A program made the translations under genes and the position numbers. From Endozoicomonas sp. GU-1 (GTDB lineage: Bacteria > Pseudomonadota > Gammaproteobacteria > Pseudomonadales > Endozoicomonadaceae), in the NCBI RefSeq assembly GCF_027366395.1, contig NZ_CP114771.1:2604001-2668000 (forward strand): DNA of 64,000 nt. Reading direction: 5' to 3'. The notes beneath the pieces are model-generated. The model saw only the letters and a program-made list of their open reading frames with translations. It did not search any database and was not told where the DNA came from. This document shows positions 18,832 through 30,000 of the stretch, piece by piece. Numbering within the stretch: position 1 is the stretch's first letter; each line of letters starts with the position of its first letter.

Positions 18832-20160
18832 CTATTCTCGGACAGCCTCCTGGTTAATACGATACTCCGCAGAACGAGCATGTGCCGTCAGCGATTCCCC
18901 CCTGGCCAGAACAGAAGCCACTTTCCCCATTTCCGACGCGCCTTCAGCAGAACACTGAATAACTGAAGAGCGTTTCTGAAAGTCATACACCCCCAAAGGT
19001 GAAGAGAAGCGTGCGGTTCCTGATGTGGGCAATACATGGTTCGGGCCTGCACAGTAATCACCCAGGGCTTCTGCCGTATATCGGCCCATAAAAATAGCAC
19101 CGGCATGGCGTATCTCTGGCAGCCAGTTTTCGGGCTCTTCAATGGATAGCTCAAGGTGTTCCGGTGCGATGCGATTTATCAGTTCACAGGCCGCCGCCAA
19201 GTCAGGTACGGCAATCAGGGCACCGCGCTTATTAAGCGACGCTGCGATAATATCCTGCCGTTCCATGGTTGGCAGCAGTCGGTTCATGCTCTCCTGCACC
19301 TGCGCCAGAAAAGCCCGGTCCGGTGAGATCAGAATTGCCTGGGCATCTTCATCGTGTTCCGCCTGGGAGAACAGGTCCATGGCGATCCAGTCGGGGTTAC
19401 TGTGGCCATCACAAACCACCAGTATTTCTGACGGGCCGGCAATCATATCGATACCCACCTGACCAAACACTTCCCGCTTGGCGGTAGCGACATAAATATT
19501 GCCGGGACCGACAATCTTGTCCACCTTCGGGATCGTTTCCGTGCCATAGGCCAGTGCCGCCACCGCCTGGGCACCACCGATGGTAAATACACGACTGACC
19601 CCGGCAACAGCAGCCGCCGCCAGTACCAGCTCATTCAGCTCACCGTCTGGCGCGGGAACCACCATCACCACCTCAGGCACCCCGGCAACCGAGGCTGGTA
19701 TGGCATTCATTAGTACCGATGAAGGATAGGATGCACGGCCACCGGGCACGTAGAGTCCCACCCGATCCATCGGGGTCACCTGCTGGCCAAGCAATGTGCC
19801 GTCGCTCTCACGGTAATTCCAGGAGCTTTGCTGTTGATGCTGATGGTAGTCACGAATCCGCTTTGCGGCGGTTTCCAGCGCTGCCCGCTGCTCAGGCTGA
19901 ATGCTGTTGAGCGCCTGGTGCAAACGCTCAGCATCGAGAGTCAGCTCATCCATACTGGAGACCTGACGTCGATCAAAACGACAGGTACAGGCCATCACAG
20001 CCTGATCTTTCTGGCTGCGCACCTGAGTAATAATTTCTTTCACCTGTTGCTGGACACTGTCGTTTGAAACAGACTCCCAGGCTAACAGGGCATCAAGCTG
20101 GGCTGAAAACGCCGGACTGTTGAAATCCAGCTGAACCGGGGTTACCACTGCCGACGTCAT
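18832..20160 (-). CDS. hisD: Histidinol dehydrogenase HisD
   Basis: A 442-residue zinc enzyme that oxidises L-histidinol to L-histidine in two NAD-dependent steps. Recognisable segments include [45 protein letters not shown] and IAGPSEILV, then [18 protein letters not shown] near the C-terminus. Length is normal for the family. The ATG overlaps the hisG stop by four bases (ATGA), so the two are translationally coupled. The expected next gene, hisC, is not downstream; instead there is a gene-free stretch and an unrelated gene on the other strand. Confidence 0.97.
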   Translation of the reverse strand: MTSAVVTPVQLDFNSPAFSAQLDALLAWESVSNDSVQQQVKEIITQVRSQKDQAVMACTCRFDRRQVSSMDELTLDAERLHQALNSIQPEQRAALETAAKRIRDYHQHQQQSSWNYRESDGTLLGQQVTPMDRVGLYVPGGRASYPSSVLMNAIPASVAGVPEVVMVVPAPDGELNELVLAAAAVAGVSRVFTIGGAQAVAALAYGTETIPKVDKIVGPGNIYVATAKREVFGQVGIDMIAGPSEILVVCDGHSNPDWIAMDLFSQAEHDEDAQAILISPDRAFLAQVQESMNRLLPTMERQDIIAASLNKRGALIAVPDLAAACELINRIAPEHLELSIEEPENWLPEIRHAGAIFMGRYTAEALGDYCAGPNHVLPTSGTARFSSPLGVYDFQKRSSVIQCSAEGASEMGKVASVLARGESLTAHARSAEYRINQEAVRE

Positions 20161-20813
20161 GCTGGCTCCTCCACTGCATTGGTTTTTGCAATGGTTCTGG
20201 ACAGTTGATCCAGTAGCTGACCAATCATCTTGTACTTCACTTTCATGGATGCCCTGTTGACCACCATTCTGGAACTGATTTCAGCAATCAGCTCCTGAGG
20301 CTCCAGGCCATTGGCCCGCAGGGTGTTTCCGGTATCCACCACATCAATAATGATATCCGCCAGGCCAACCAGCGGAGCCAGTTCCATGGAACCATAGAGT
20401 TTAATGATATCCGCCTGAATCCCCTGAGAGGCGTAGTACTGCTTGGCAATATTGACAAATTTCGTCGCCACCTTAAGTCGTCCAGAAGATGGTGCTGCGC
20501 CAACCTTCCCCGCAGTCATCAATTTGCACCGGGCAATGTTCAAGTCCAGCGGTTCATATAACTCAGAGGAGCCGTGTTCCATCAGCACATCCTTGCCAGC
20601 AACGCCCATATCGGCGGCACCGTATTCAACATAGGTTGGCACATCGCTGGCACGGACAATCAGCAGGTTTACATGGGGATGCGTGGTACCAATCACCAGT
20701 TTGCGACTTTTATCCGGATCCTCCGCAGGCTCAATACCCGCAGTTTTCAATAGAGGGAGAGTCTCTTTCAGGATGCGCCCCTTGGACAGCGCGATAGTGA
20801 TCTGGCTCGACAT
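20157..20813 (-). CDS. hisG: ATP phosphoribosyltransferase HisG, short form
   Basis: The first enzyme of histidine synthesis joins ATP and PRPP. At 218 residues it is the short form, with [18 protein letters not shown] at the N-terminus and the PRPP-binding segment [19 protein letters not shown] near residue 160. The C-terminal regulatory domain of the long form is absent. Short HisG enzymes normally need HisZ as a regulatory partner; no hisZ is in this window. It forms an operon with hisD (four-base overlap). In many gammaproteobacteria murA lies directly upstream; here the giant repeat genes intervene, so hisG probably has its own promoter in the 240 bases before its start. Confidence 0.95.
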   Translation of the reverse strand: MSSQITIALSKGRILKETLPLLKTAGIEPAEDPDKSRKLVIGTTHPHVNLLIVRASDVPTYVEYGAADMGVAGKDVLMEHGSSELYEPLDLNIARCKLMTAGKVGAAPSSGRLKVATKFVNIAKQYYASQGIQADIIKLYGSMELAPLVGLADIIIDVVDTGNTLRANGLEPQELIAEISSRMVVNRASMKVKYKMIGQLLDQLSRTIAKTNAVEEPA

Positions 20814-21053
20814 ACTTCTCTCAGGCTTCCTTACTTATCATGCGTTGTTAAAATGGTGAAGGTAGAAGAACTGCACAGTTAAGAATTAATGAATTGTTAT
20901 TTACAGGTACCCTTTTTCCAGAGAGTATCATTGGTCTGGATAATAACATAGATATAGGGAAAGGTACGTAGAAAGGCACTATTACAAAGCTGGCATGTGT
21001 TGTTTACATGGGCCAGCTCTGCCTGGAAGCATACTCGCTATTTATCTACTCGG

Positions 21054-24000
21054 TCAGCCTCCCAGGGCCGGAAAGCCCTCCCAATGCTTCGGGTCTGCCG
21101 GGGCATTAAGCCGACGTTTTGACCTGTCCATCTCTTTTATACGACCAACAGGCAATACACCCAGGGAAGAGTGCGGCAACGGATTTGCCCGGGAATTGAC
21201 CGGCAAATCCTGCTTTACAGGAGCCCCTGTTCCGAACATTTTATTGGCAAAATCAAAGTCCCGGGCCATCATCAACCGGATGTCATCAGGCACATCCATG
21301 TCACCGACCAGCTGACGTACCGTCCCTACCACCTCTTCAGTAAACTTTTGTTCGGGCTGTTTTTCAGTACCGGGACTGTAGATACTGCCATCAGGGTTAC
21401 TCTGACTGTTCTGCCAGAATTCCTGCAAGCGCTGGAATTGATAACTCTGGTAAATCGGCTCCAGCACTTTGCCATCCTCCGGGTTAGCCAGCCAGGAGCT
21501 GGTGGGTGTGGTAGAGATCAGATGCAACAGGTAGGGCTGTCCGGCTGATTCAGGGGTAACTCCGGATCTGTTCACCAGTTGCACCGCTCTTTCCGGAAGC
21601 GCTTCCACCAGGTTGGCAACCAGGAATAACAAACGGGACAGATCCTGCGGTCCAGTTGCCTTTCCCTTCACACGATTAACCAGCAAAACCAGACTTTCCA
21701 ATGGAATCTTCCTGGCCAGAATGGAGTGTGACGGAGCATTACCCAGCCGGAATTCCTTGACCACCTGATCAATAACCTTACCAAGCAGGATAAGATGATA
21801 TTTTGGATTTTCATTGATCGATACCGTCCGCAACGCACTCAGCAGCTCTTCATGGGTATCACTGTGAATGGACAAAGGACAGGGGTTAAATAAGCCATTA
21901 ATAAATCGCAGGGCATTAAATGACCCAATTCCCCTTTCACCTTCCAAGGCAGGTGTATAGGGCGCGCCTTTGAACGACATCGGTATTTCAACAGGTACGG
22001 TGAAAAATTGCAGAATGCGATTGGCCGTTTTGGCTAACCAGCGGGTAATCGGGTTTGACCTTTCTTCAGAGAATAGCATTAATTTTAACTTGATAACCGC
22101 CTTGCCATCATCTGCCAAAGTGAGTCCGGGATTGTAGGCCTTAAGCGTATTTTTAAACATGGCTTTACATACCTTACCGAAACGACCGGCATGAACACGG
22201 ATTGATTCAATATCATCCAGAGTTCCTGTGGTATTGTTGATAGCCACTTTGGCATCGACTTTAATAGGCCCGCCAATCAGCCACCCGGCAAAACGACTCA
22301 ACCGGTCGGGCTTCAGCAGTGTTGTTACATCAGCGTAGCCATTGCGATGTCGGTCAAGGTGAATATCTGCCTCGACATGATCAACCAGGCCATGGCCTGC
22401 CAAATTCACTTTTACTGACTCAATGGCTGGATGTCCATCCTGCGGCCCAACACTGATATCGATGTAAGGTCTTGGAGCATATTTATGTATGTTAAGAGAG
22501 AGTTTCAGGTTGCTTAGGCCAAAACTGAGAATATCTTCTCCGGGGCCGTCCAGAATATTGTCGTGAAACTCACCCGTAATTTGATCAACATTGAAATCAA
22601 TATGATCTGGTGTAAATGTCTCCAGCAGACTCCTGGCTAAATCGGCAGGGCTCATCGCAGGGGCAGCTGCTAATAGAGCGGCTTTGTACAACTTGCTTTT
22701 TTCCGGTAATTGATAGGAAATGGAGACTCCGGTCACTTCGATATCAACATCAACCTGATTTTCATTCTCAAATATCAGATCCATTTTGCGAATCTGAATA
22801 GAGCCATCCTTCATTTTCGTCAGGTAAGCCTGAATATTCTTAAACACCCGACCATCAATGATGACCCGGTCAATCTTCACCGGTTCATTGAGATTTCCGC
22901 CCAAACTCTCATAGGTTTCCGTCGTCTGCATCAGGAAACATAAAATTTTCGGGAGCTCCCTGGCCACACAGCTTTTTGGTTGAACCTGCAGAACGCCAGA
23001 CGTAATCTTACCCGGATCAAAGCGGTGGGCAAAAGCTGCCGCCAGTTCTGCAGCCAGCCTATTGAAGTCAATATCCTGTGCTTTATTTCGTGCCAGCAGT
23101 AATGCTTTATCCTGAACCGCCTGACGTACGGAAGGCATAACCTCCTCCACGGTTTTATCAATCAGGGGATTCACCAGAGATGAGATGTCGGCACCGTGAT
23201 CCCGGACCCAACCAGAACACCAGTTACCCGTGTAAGTCATAGCCCGGGTCAACACCTGATCAATAATAGGGGTCAGATAAGGCGTCATATCATCAACTGC
23301 ACGTTTACATTCTGTCTCTCCCTCTTTTCCAGCAACCTGCTTGGCCACAGCATCGACAACAACCCGGGTAACCGTTGTGCGAATCTGGTCGGTAAATACT
23401 CCAACGAAATGGTGTAAATTAGCGTCGTTACTCAACCAGAGAGCAATATTTTGAATAATATCCGCCTGAGCCTGCCTGAGTGTTTCGGCCATCGCCTTCT
23501 TTATTGGCTCGATAACCTCTAACTCAACCCCTTGTTGATGACGGATAATCCATTCCCCCCCATTAGCCATCATATGCGTTAACATTTTATCAATGGCTTT
23601 ATGCAGCTCCGGTGTCGCTGCCAGGGCATTGACTTTGATCCATTTTTCCATACTTTCACGGATAAAACCCTGGCCATGATCCAGGGCCTTATCAATAGCA
23701 CCATCAATATGCGGCATTAATAATGCCTCCAGGTCCATTGGTGCTGTAGCTCCGACATTCACATTCTTCAAAAGCGCCTCAATTGCGCTCTGGATGCCGT
23801 CTGCATTGTTATAAACGGCATTAGCCATACCCTCAATCGCATCGGCAACCGCCTGGCCTAAATAATTAGCCGTAAGACTTTGCACATGGAGGTTGACGGC
23901 TTCGGTAATGCCAGCCGCATTGCCATCGGATGGTTCTGCAAGCGTCCCGATACCGTATTCAGTCCCGGCACTCACCGCTTCCTTAACCATTCGCTGAACA

Positions 24001-27000
24001 TGGGGAAGAACGATTGGGAAAATAGACATTTTGGAACGATCTGCACCGTTCCCGGATTTCAACCGCAGATTGTCTGCCCATGCCTTACGACGGAAGATAT
24101 CAGCGCCTTGAGTAATCACTTCCGTAATGCCCTTGCTCAGGTCAGGTATCAGGTCATCCATCACTTTAGACTGACGAGAGTGGCCGTCTTTCTCAGTGGC
24201 TGTGTTCACCCCTTGAGCAGGTGCTATTGTTTCAGCAGCCCTGCGCAGGGTAGCGACTACATTCCCCTTATCCTGCTGACTATCGTTGACCGCAGAGCGC
24301 AGAGTCGCCAGCCGATCATGCAGGATGGATTCCAGCTCCGGGGCCGCCTGTTGCATCATTGCCCGAACATGGACTTCCACATCATGCCGGAGCACCGTTC
24401 TATGCTGACGTACCCAGCCTGACAGTTGATCCACACCGTAACCGGCCAGTTGTTCCAGTACCTGCCCCCTGTTAAGTTGATTCTGCAGGAAAGGAAGCAC
24501 TGCATCCCTGAGAGCCAGGGACTGTGATGTCTGCTCCAGGCTCTCTGCAACCAGGCTGGAGGTACCCGTCACTGCCGGTACCACCAGACCATTCAATCTG
24601 TGCACAAGAATTTCCAGCAGTTTCTGCCGGTTCGGCTGCTGTTCTGTCGTGGTATCTTCTTTAGCCAGCCAGCCAAGCACACCGTCAATGGCCGCCTGCT
24701 GGGTCACCACCGCCTGCTCGGTAATGGCATCAATCACCCTGGGGACGATCACCTCATTATCAGCAAACAGACCGGCTGTCAGTATGTCCAGCCATCTGGT
24801 GCCATCAGCGATCCCCTGCAATGCCAGGTCACTGGCCATTGCTTTCACACTGTCGTAAGGCAGACCTTCCAGAATCGCTTCCAACTGGTCTGCACCGCTG
24901 TGCAGCATCTCGGCCAGGCCTGTTTTCAGCATGTCATCAACTTCGGTGCCAATAGTCGTACGTTGACCCGAAGCTACCTGCCCGACAGTTTGCGGCTTCT
25001 GTGTCGAAGCGGGCAAATGCACTTTATCCGGGCTAGCCGGTACCAGTGCTTGTTCAGCTGCCTTCTTTACGTCACTCACAGTTTGTTGTTGCCAGGCAGC
25101 AGACAACAGCTTTTCGGTGATACTTTCGACAACGTTTGTCGTAAGGAATGGTGATACGAGGCCGGTCAGTTTAGCGATGCTATCCCCGGACAGCACTACA
25201 CCGTTGCTCTGGTGGTTGCCAGACAGCATGCCATGGTGTTTGGCAACAAACCCGGCACCTTCTTGAACGGCGACCTTGATAACCTTGCCAAAGCTGTCAG
25301 ACAGAATAGACCTGGCCACTTCCAGTTGTTTTGTTTCATCGATGGTCAGCTTGATTAAATCACCGACCATTTCGCTGGCCTGCTCTGCTGCGGCCTGACG
25401 GGCATCATGCCAGTGGTCCTGCTGATTTTGATGGTCCACAGTCGTTTTCTTCACAATGGCGACAGTAGCACCTTGGGGTTTTTCCTCTGGTTTCTGTGCT
25501 TTCGCTGCCAGGCGCAAGTCAGTCACTACATCGCGCTTATTCTCTGGCACCTTTTTCATTGCGTCGGCCAGTGCTTGCAGCCTTGTGTGCAGGAGCCCTT
25601 CAAGTTCCGGTACGGCTTTTTTGATGCTTGCCCGGGTCAGTGCTTTTACATCCCCTGCAAGGTCGTCTTTATGCTGGCTGACACTGTTTACCAGCGCATC
25701 CACTCCGTAAGTGGCAAGCCGTTCCAAGACGTGACCTTTCTGAACCTGGTCCTGTACGAATGGCATTACGGCGTTTCTGAGCGCGGTGGATTCTGATACC
25801 TGATTTCCAAGTGCGGCTGCTTCGCCCGTCACGCCGGTCAGCAGCGGTTCTACCAGGGTATTTCCACGGCGAACCAGGATCTCCTTTACGACTTCCAGAT
25901 TCTGTTGCCCCGTTGCCTGATCCACGGTTGACAACCAGCCAAGCCCGTGAGTTGCCAAGGTCTGCACCAGAGACTCTGCCTGTTCGGTTAACTTATCAAC
26001 TACCCTGGACACGACCCGGGCATCACCGTCGAACAGGCCGTTCACCAGCTCACCTACCCATGCAGCACCGTCGTGTATCCCTTGCCGGGTCAATTCCCCA
26101 AGCACAGCTTCGGCAGTAATGTATGGGTGTTTTTGCAGAAGTGATTCCACCTGATCGGCCACTGCGTTGACCATCTCAGCAAGCCCTTCGCCCAGCATTC
26201 GGTCAACTTCGCGGGCTATCATCTTGCCTGAGTCGGCAGTTTCCTCCCCGGCGGTGATCTCGGTAACAGTTGCTGTTTTCCAGTCTCCGGATTGCAAACG
26301 GTCACTCAGCAGTTCAACCATTAATTCAACCGTGGCTGTGGTCAGAAACGCCGGTAATTGTTCGATCAGTGCTGTGCCGCCCTCTAAGGCATTCACGTCG
26401 TCACATTGTTCACCGTTATGCCTCGCGGCAAACAGTGCCCCTTCTTTGACGACAAGATCCATAACCTCACGGATACTGCCCGCCAGAATCGGCTTGACCG
26501 CCTCCAACTGACCACTTTGTTTAATGACCAGGTCGACGGCTTCATCAGCCAGATTACCCAACTGATCAGCAACGGCCTGACGGGCATCATGCCAGTGATC
26601 CTGTTGATTTTGATGGTCTGCTGTCGTTTGCTTATTATCGCTGCCGGGCTTTTCCTCTGGCTTCTGAGCTTTCGCCGCCAGGCGCAGGTCAGCCACAACA
26701 CCGTGCGTATCGTCTGCCCTCTTTTCCATCGCAGTACTCAGGGCTTGCAACCGTCTATGGAGAAGCTGTTCCAGTTCCGGCAGGGCTTTGTCCATGCTTG
26801 CCCGGGTCAGTGCTTTTACATCCTCTGCAAGGTTGTCCTTATGCTTGCTGACACTGTTTACCAGCGCATCGACTCCGTAAGCGGCCAGCCGTTCCAGTAC
26901 GTGACCTTTCTGAACCTGGTCCTGTACGAACGGCATTACGGCGTTTCTGAGCGCGGTGGATTCTGATGCCTGGTTTCCGAGCGCCGCTGCCTCGCCCGTC

Positions 27001-30000
27001 ACGCCGGTCAGCAGTGGTTCTACCAGAGTATTTCCACGGCGAACCAGGATCTCCTTTACGACTTCCAGGTTCTGTTGCCCCGTTGCCTGATCCACGGTTG
27101 ATAACCAGCCAAGCCCGTGAGTCGCCAGGGTCTGCACCAGCGACTCCGCCTGTTCGGTTAACTTATCAACTACCCTGGACACAACCCGGACATCACCGGC
27201 AAACAGGCCGTTCACCAGCTCACCTACCCAGATGGCACCGTCGTGTATCCCTTGCCGGGTCAATTCCCCAAGCACGGCTTCGGCAGTAATGTATGGGTGT
27301 TTTTGCAGAAGTGATTCCACCTGATCGGCCACTGCGTTGACCATGTCGGCAAGCCCTTCGCCCAGCATTCGGTCTATTTCGCGGGCTATCATCTTGGCTG
27401 AGTCTGCTGTTTCCTCCCCGGCAGTGATCTCGGTAACGGCTGCTGTTTTCCAGTCTCCGGATTGCAATCGGTCACTCAGCATTTCAACCATTAATTCAAC
27501 CGTGGCTGTGGTCAGAAACGCCGGTAATTGTTCGGTCAGCGCCGTGCCGCCCTCTAAGGCATTTACGTCGTCGCATTGTTCACCGTTCTGCCTCGCGGTA
27601 AACAGCGCCCCTTCTTTGACGACAAGGTTCATAACCTCACGAATACTATCCTCAAGGATCGGCTTGACCGCTTCCAACTGACCACCCTGTGTAATGGCCA
27701 GGTCGACGGCTTCATCAGCCAGATTTCCCAGCTGCTCTGCAACGGCCTGACGGGCATCATGCCAGTGATCCCGTTCATTTTGATGGTCAGTTGTCGTTTG
27801 CTTATTACCGCTACCGGGCTTTTCCTCTGGCTTCTGAGCTTTCGCCGCCTGCCGCAGGTCAGCCACAACGCCGTGCGTATCGTCTGCCCTCTTTTCCATC
27901 GCAGTACTCAGGGCTTGCAATCGTCTATGGAGAAGCTGTTCCAGTTCCGGTAGGGCTTTATCCATGCTTGCCCGGGTCAGTGCTTTTACATCCTCTGCAA
28001 GGTTGTCCTTATGCTTGCTGACACTGTTTACCAGCGCATCGACTCCGTAAGCAGCCAGCCGTTCCAGTACCTGACCTTTCTGAACCTGGTCCTGTACGAA
28101 CGGCATCACGGCGTTTCTGAGCGCGGTGGATTCTGATGCCTGATTTCCGAGTGCCGCTGCCTCGCCCGTCACGCCGGTCAGCAGTGGTTCAACCAGAGCA
28201 TTCCCACGGCGAACCAGAATCTCCTTTACGACTTCCAGGTTCTGCTGTCCCGTTGCCTGATCCACGGTTGATAACCAGCCAAGCCCGTGAGTCGCCAGGG
28301 TCTGCACCAGCGACTCTGCCTGTTCGGTTAACTTATCAACTACCCGGGACACGAACCGGGCATCACCGGCAAACAGGCCATTCACCAGCTCACCTACCCA
28401 TGCAGCACCGTCGTGTATCCCTTGCCGGGTCAATTCCCCAAGCACCGCTTCGGCAGTAATGTATGGGTGTTTTTGCAGAAGTGATTCCACCTGATCGGCC
28501 ACCGCGTTGACCATCTCGGCAAGCCCTTCGCCCAGCATTCGGTCTATTTTGCGGGCTATCATCCTGGCTGAGTCTGCTGTTTCCTCCCCGGCAGTGATCT
28601 CGGTAACCGTTGCTGTTTTCCAGTCTCCGGATTGCAAACGATCACTCAGCAGTTCAACCATTAATTCAACCGTGGCTGTGGTCAGAAACGCCGGTAATTG
28701 TGCAGTCAGTGCTGTGCCGCCCTCTAAGGCATTCACGTCGTCACATTGTTCACCGTTATGCCTCGCGGCAAACAGTGCCCCTTCTTTGACGACAAGATCC
28801 ATAACCTCACGGATACTACCCGCCAGAATCGGCTTGACCGCCTCCAACTGACCACTTTGTTTAATGACCAGGTCGACGGCTTCATCAGCCAGATTACCCA
28901 ACTGATCAGCAACGGCCTGACGGGCATCATGCCAGTGATCCTGTTGATTTTGATGGTCCGCTGTCGTTTGCTTATTATCGCTGCCGGGCTTTTCCTCTGG
29001 CTTCTGAGCTTTCGCCGCCTGGCGCAGGTCAGCCACAACGCCGTGCGTATCTTCTGTCCCCTTTTCCATCGCAGTACTCAGGGCTTGCAACCGTCTATGG
29101 AGAAGCTGTTCCAGTTCCGGCAGGGCTTTGTCCATGCTTGCACGGGTCAGTGCTTTTACATCCCCTGCCAGGTCGTCCTTATGCTTGCTGACACTGTTTA
29201 CCAGCGCATCTATGCCATAAGCGGCCAACCGTTCCAGTACCTGACCTTTCTGGACCTGGTCCTGTACGAAAGGCATTACGGCGTTTCTGAGCGCGGTGGA
29301 TTCTGATGCCTGATTTCCGAGTGCCGCTGCTTCGCCCGTCACGCCGGTCAGCAGTGGTTCTACCAGAGTATTCCCACGGCGAACCAGAATCTCCTTTACG
29401 ACTTCCAGGTTCTGCTGCCCCGTTGCCTGATCCACGGTTGATAACCAGCCAAGCCCGTGAGTCGCCAGGGTCTGCACCAGCGACTCTGCCTGTTCGGTTA
29501 ACTTATCAACTACCCTGGACACGACCAGGGCATCACCGGCAAACAGACCGTGCACCAGCTCACCTACCCATGCAGCACCGTCGTGCATCCCTTGCTGGGT
29601 CAATTCCCCAAGCACCGCTTCGGCAGTAATGTATGGGTGTTTTTGCAGAAGTGATTCCACCTGATCGGCCACCACGTTGACCATATCGGCAAGCCCTTCA
29701 CCCAGCATTCGGTCTATTTCGCGGGCTATCATCTTGCCTGAGTCTGCCGTTTCCTCCCCGGCGGTGATCTCGGTAACCGTTGCTGTTTTCCAGTCTCCGG
29801 ATTGCAGCCGGTCACTCAGCAGTTCAACCATTAATTCAACCGCGGCTGTGGTCAAAAACGCCGGTAATTGTTCGGTCAGCGCCGTGCCGCCCTCTAAGGC
29901 ATTTACGTCGTCGCATTGTTCACCGTTCTGCCTCGCGACAAACAGTGCCCCTTCTTTGACGACAAGATCCATAACCTCACGGATACTGCCCGCCAAAATC

